In this document: piece by piece, positions 60,430 through 64,000 of the stretch
Layout of the letters: each line of letters starts with the position of its first letter
Position numbering within the stretch: position 1 is the first letter of the stretch
NCBI GenBank assembly: GCA_013122435.1
Contig: WYDT01000013.1
Span: 1-64,000, forward strand
Direction: 5' to 3'
DNA: 64,000 nt
From: Chloroflexi bacterium AL-N1
GTDB lineage: Bacteria > Chloroflexota > Chloroflexia > Chloroflexales > Roseiflexaceae
The notes under the pieces: generated by a model
The model's input: the letters and a program-made list of their open reading frames with translations, nothing else
What the model was told of the DNA's origin: nothing
The model's database searches: none
Program-made: the position numbers and the translations under genes

Positions 60430-60756
60430 ATGATTGGTAACTACTTCAGAAAAATCTACGAAGTACGCAGCGAAATCGACTATCGCTTTGATTTATGTCG
60501 TTTTCTTTTCGCTCTGAATACCGCGATATTCACCGTCTTCATGATTGCTCATATCACATCTCAATCTAACATAAACACGATTGTCGCGACATCATTGATG
60601 GTCGTTGGCAACATTGTGTTACTCGTCGCCCGCAGCCTACGCCGCGAACGCCAACCACTCATTGGTCATCTGGGCATTGTCGGATTGTTACTTATGCTTG
60701 CAGCGGTACTTATGAGTATCGCAACTACCTGGTCAACTATTCTGGGGATATTGTAA
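60430..60756 (+). CDS. Small membrane protein, family B copy 2
   Basis: 108 residues with AAGGAG upstream. Start MIGNYFRKIYEVRSEIDYR is nearly the same as copy 3 (MIGNYIEKIYEVRSEFDER), then three hydrophobic segments and ARSLRRERQPLIGHLGIVG. The C-terminus is longer by about nine residues than its paralogs. Confidence 0.7.
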   Translation: MIGNYFRKIYEVRSEIDYRFDLCRFLFALNTAIFTVFMIAHITSQSNINTIVATSLMVVGNIVLLVARSLRRERQPLIGHLGIVGLLLMLAAVLMSIATTWSTILGIL

Positions 60757-60771
60757 AAGAAGGGGAATGAT

Positions 60772-61071
60772 ATGATTGGTAATTATATTGAGAAGATCTA
60801 TGAGGTGCGGAGTGAGTTTGATGAACGTTATGACATGAGTCGAATCGCTTTTTCTATCAACATAGGGCTTTTCACACTCTTTTTGCTTAATAATGTGTTA
60901 AGTAATGCAGCACCGATAGAAATTATAGGATCGGTATTACTTATACTCGGCAATGTTTTAGCGCTTCTTGCTCGGAATCTGCCTCGTGAACGGCAACCAT
61001 TCATCGGTCATCTTGTCGTTATGGGGTTCTTGATGATGATTGTAGGTATGCTGATGAGTGTGATTGGTTAG
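60772..61071 (+). CDS. Small membrane protein, family B copy 3
   Basis: 99 residues, 15 bases after copy 2, with AAGGGGA upstream. MIGNYIEKIYEVRSEFDER, hydrophobic helices, ARNLPRERQPFIGHLVVMG. AT-richer than copy 2. The array ends here; the next genes are decayed and on the other strand. Confidence 0.7.
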   Translation: MIGNYIEKIYEVRSEFDERYDMSRIAFSINIGLFTLFLLNNVLSNAAPIEIIGSVLLILGNVLALLARNLPRERQPFIGHLVVMGFLMMIVGMLMSVIG

Positions 61072-61206
61072 TCAACGAACGATCTACTTCATTTCCCTTA
61101 TAGAATACAACTTTTGAACAGCTAAATGTTGTCCTGGCAAGGGCCAGCCGTGGACCAGGCGCGGCGCCCATGCGCCACGCGGTGTTCTGGTGGTCGTCTC
61201 GATCTC

Positions 61207-63640
61207 CTAATTGCCACCATTGGCGTCGAGCAAACGTACTCGCAGCGGGTTATTACCAATGATGTCATAGGTCCAGACACACACCTGGCTATAGTTCGAG
61301 GCATCGACAGGTCGCTGATACAGATAGGCACCAACACCGTTGAACTCACCTGTACCAACCATTTTGACTGATGAGTTGCCGTTGTAAACGATATTCGTAG
61401 TCAGTCGACTCTCAGACTCGAATACCTTGTAGTAGCTCTCTGCTGCCTCGAAGTCTTGCAACAATGGCGCATTTGACACTTCGGCTGGTTGAGGCGCCAC
61501 ATATTCCGCCGGGATATCGACCGGACGCACACGGGCAGTAGTCGTGGCAAGGCTGCCATTATTGTTGTAGGCAGCATACGAGTCGTTGATGGCATCACGC
61601 ACCGGACGAGTATCTTCGCGATCCAGCTTGATCGCCCCAAAAGTATTCAAACCAGCGCGCTGTGTATACCAATCAAACACGGCCCACCGTGTCTGTGTCA
61701 TCAGAAAGCCTTCATCATTTCATGTCACGCTACCATCGGCATCAACAGCCCTTCGTTCCTCCAAAGCCCGGAAGGTTTCATCAAAAACCTCGCGTTGTAA
61801 CAATTCCAGCGAGTCATCTGGTGTCGCGAAATAGCCAAACTCAGTGTTAAAGATCGGCTTCATGGGACATGCCCGGTTGGCTGCCGTCAGAACATCGCGG
61901 GGACCTTCGTAATATGGTCCTCCGCAAACAAACCAAAATACATCGTCCAGCCAGCCACATCCACTGCTTTCATCGACGAATCATCGGGGCCGCCACGATC
62001 AGTGGCTGCCGACTGAGTGACGAGACGTCCGTCGTAGTAATTCTGCTTCAGGTCGCGGTTGATGCGCGTAAGGAATTCACGGCGACGCTCATTCGAGATC
62101 GCCTCGTTGGTGCCGCTCCACAGAATAATCGAGGGGCGGTTGTAATCGCGGAAGATCATCTCGCACCACATCTGGTCGGCGATGCGTCGTTGCTTCTGGT
62201 CAGCAAAATGATAGGCATCGAACCACCAGGTCGGAATCTCTTCAGCAACTGCCAATCCCATTCGATCAGTTAGGAGATAGGTGTAGGGGTGGTTGGGGTA
62301 ATGGGCCGTTCGCAAAAAGCTGACGTTCAGATCTTTGATGGTGGACAGGTCGTCGGAGATCCGCTCAATGCTGCCGATGGTTCGGCCCGTATCGATCCTC
62401 ATGACAGGCAGTACCCGTAAAATACACCGGATGGTTGTTCAACAGCAGTTTTGGGGCATCCTTCGCGAGCGCGACTGTGCGTACACCAAACTGGGTATAA
62501 AACTCGTCCACAATAGTCTGTCGGTCTCGGAGAGTCACCTTGAGCACATACAGGTTTGGGTCCGCCGATGTCCAGAGATCTGGTTCGCGTATACGTAGAT
62601 TAATCTGCATCGCCTGCGTACCACTCGGCTTTAAGCTAACCGCAAATTGGTCCGTTTGGCACCTGCAACAGGCTCACCAGCGATTGCCGCCGCTGAGGGT
62701 TCGGTCAGATTATTTTCGTTGACATCAGCGCGTAACACCGCTACATCGGCAACCAGTTGTTGCACGTTGTCTCCAGCATTGTGCACCACCAGCGTTGTCT
62801 CGATTCTGCCGTATTCAGCGGGACCACATCGGCACAGGCTACATGTACAGACGGCAGAGCTTCCAGATAGATATCCTGAATGATGCCGATATAGTTCCAC
62901 CAATCGTTGTTTATAGCTGGCACAAGATCGGTGCGGGTGTCCCACGGCGGATTGTCGACTCGCCCCACCACCACATTCTCGCCATCATAATGCACCAGTT
63001 CGGTCACATCAAGTGCGAAAGGTGTATAGCCGCCCTCGTGATAGCCCACCCAGGTGCCGTTCACCTAGACATCAGCCACATAGTTCACCGACTGAAAAAC
63101 CAGCCGTGTATGTTGTCCCTGCCAACTCTCATCAGCTGTGAAGCTGCGTCGATACCAGACACCATCCTCGTAGCGTTCGACCGATGTTGGAGTGGCATCA
63201 GGAGTAATGGTGTTTTCCGGTCGCGGAAGCATCATGTCATCCCAGGCTGAGTCGTCAAAATCTGCACGATGTCGGCCACCACCGACATCTTCGATCTGCT
63301 CCAGTGCCGTGGCGCGATCCGTCAGACTCAGATCGTGGTCAAAACTGGCGCGCTCCTTCTTCCAGGTTCCTGACAGATCGAGCACAGCACGGTCAGGTTG
63401 CAGTTCCAACGACGCCCACGGCCGATCATACGCAAACGGTATCTGTACATCATTGATAGAACGCAGACTCACCGTTGGCGCTAGCGTACCGGCTTCGCGT
63501 GAGGCATAGACATCGGTCGAATCGCTTGGTTGACTCGACTGGCTCCGTACTGGCACAACAGGCAACAACGACACAACAAATATGAACAGTGTCAGTAAGA
63601 TAGGGAGCGCAATGCGCCAATGCATATAGCCTCTCAACAT
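61207..63640 (-). pseudogene. Glycoside hydrolase family 2 (beta-galactosidase-like) pseudogene
   Basis: Starts at ATG 63640 (AAGGAG upstream) with a signal peptide (ALPILLTLFIFVVSLLPVVPVRSQ). GH2 pieces follow in order in several frames: sugar-binding domain (LDLSGTWKKE..YRRSFTADESW), jelly-roll VNGTWVGYHEGGYTPF, LNNHPVYFTGTACHED, FLRTAHYPNHPYTYLLTD, acid/base region LWSGTNEA, nucleophile PIFNTEFGY, and C-terminal FDWYTQRAG. Breaks: in-frame TAG at 63067-63065 where relatives have the Trp of DVWVNG; frameshifts near 62850, 62400 and 61917; in-frame TGA near 61728 at the Trp of a TWNDEGF motif. It ends in a carbohydrate-binding-like domain. Clearly non-functional. Confidence 0.85.
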
Positions 63641-63740
63641 TGAGTTTCTCCTTTGTTGTGAGTGTTAGAAGAAATCCGAACGTATCATCAGATACTCTTG
63701 GTTCGTTGGCATCTTGCGTACACAGGTGCGTGGTGCTACT

Positions 63741-64000
63741 CTAACGACCATGGCTCATAGGCCGACCGCAGCAGATCTGCCATGGGCTTGGCTGTGGTGC
63801 GATCCATCTTATAAAGCCCCATGGATTGATACGTGGTAATCGCTGTGTGCCAATCGAATGCGGTCCACCAAACAATACCCGCAACATAACCATCTGGTCA
63901 TCACGGATGCGGCTAATCTCACGTACAGTACGTCCGCTATCGGGCCATTCTTCGTGACGAGCCACCCCTGCCAGAAACAGTGGTTGATCGTTCAGCAACA
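63741..64000 (-). pseudogene. Second GH2 pseudogene, deleted internally (continues past the window)
   Basis: Reads LNDQPLFLAGVARHEEWPDSGRTVREISRI (GH2 catalytic domain start), then, within a few codons and in another frame, GYVAGIVWWTAFDWHT and LLRSAYEPWSLE, which is the C-terminal end of a GH2 catalytic domain. About 200 residues including acid/base and nucleophile segments are missing between them. It precedes the first GH2 pseudogene on the same strand. Confidence 0.7.

Noticed and set aside
61122..61371. Frames at the end of the GH2 pseudogene on both strands
   Set aside because: They overlap the decayed GH2 C-terminal domain and have no ribosome binding site.

Overview
The window looks like a chromosomal segment of a Chloroflexota bacterium (Herpetosiphon-like or a relative; inferred, not proven). 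The reasons are mid-range base composition, a TrpB2-type tryptophan synthase beta chain, a tryptophan T-box, MalT-like LuxR and XRE/TPR STAND regulators, RHS remnants, a Uma2-family gene and many long-loop membrane enzymes. No rRNA, tRNA, CRISPR array or intact insertion sequence was seen.

Left part (1-9.6 kb): the C-terminal end of an RHS protein, a small membrane protein and an orphan RHS core fragment; an XRE/NB-ARC/TPR regulator broken by one in-frame TAA; an SH3 fragment, YccF, two membrane glycosyltransferases (GT39-like and GT87-like) and a Uma2 protein. Next (9.7-16.6 kb) comes a leftward tryptophan operon, T-box(UGG)-trpB2-TIM-barrel isomerase-trpS-trpE-trpG-trpD, with a consensus promoter that overlaps the end of the preceding RsmC-like gene.

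Middle (17.8-50.7 kb): a kinase-fold protein; a three-gene cassette of a stand-alone amino-acid adenylation enzyme, a TmpA/ferric-reductase-like membrane oxidoreductase and a crotonase; homoserine dehydrogenase and threonine dehydratase; CrcB; an unusual ABC cluster in which an OppB/OppC permease pair sits between a DrrA-like ATPase and a DrrB-like permease; a REC-GAF3-PAS-adenylate cyclase; uvrA; OsmC; an Lnt-like nitrilase; a MalT-like LuxR regulator; DoxX; an arylsulfotransferase-like secreted protein; a methyltransferase, two GNATs and an AI-2E-family permease. A leucine-rich-repeat protein follows.

Right part (51.7-61.1 kb): the most interesting region. A leftward operon encodes a NarL-type response regulator, a 69-residue peptide ending in Gly-Gly-Trp-Ser, a class-1 isoprenyl synthase resembling ComQ, a multi-pass PDZ-GAF histidine kinase resembling ComP, and a CPBP (CAAX-protease family) membrane protease. 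Together they match the parts list of the Bacillus ComQXPA quorum-sensing system, in which ComQ isoprenylates a Trp in the ComX pheromone, plus a candidate prenyl-peptide protease. Two tandem TATGTG-AAAA-CACATA palindromes sit against the -35 of the peptide gene, and a near-copy lies in the divergent promoter region. On the other side of that region is an AT-rich array of two secreted proteins and six small membrane proteins in repeated paralogous families, a plausible quorum-controlled toxin/immunity-like output. The window ends (61.2-64 kb) in two decayed glycoside hydrolase family 2 genes.
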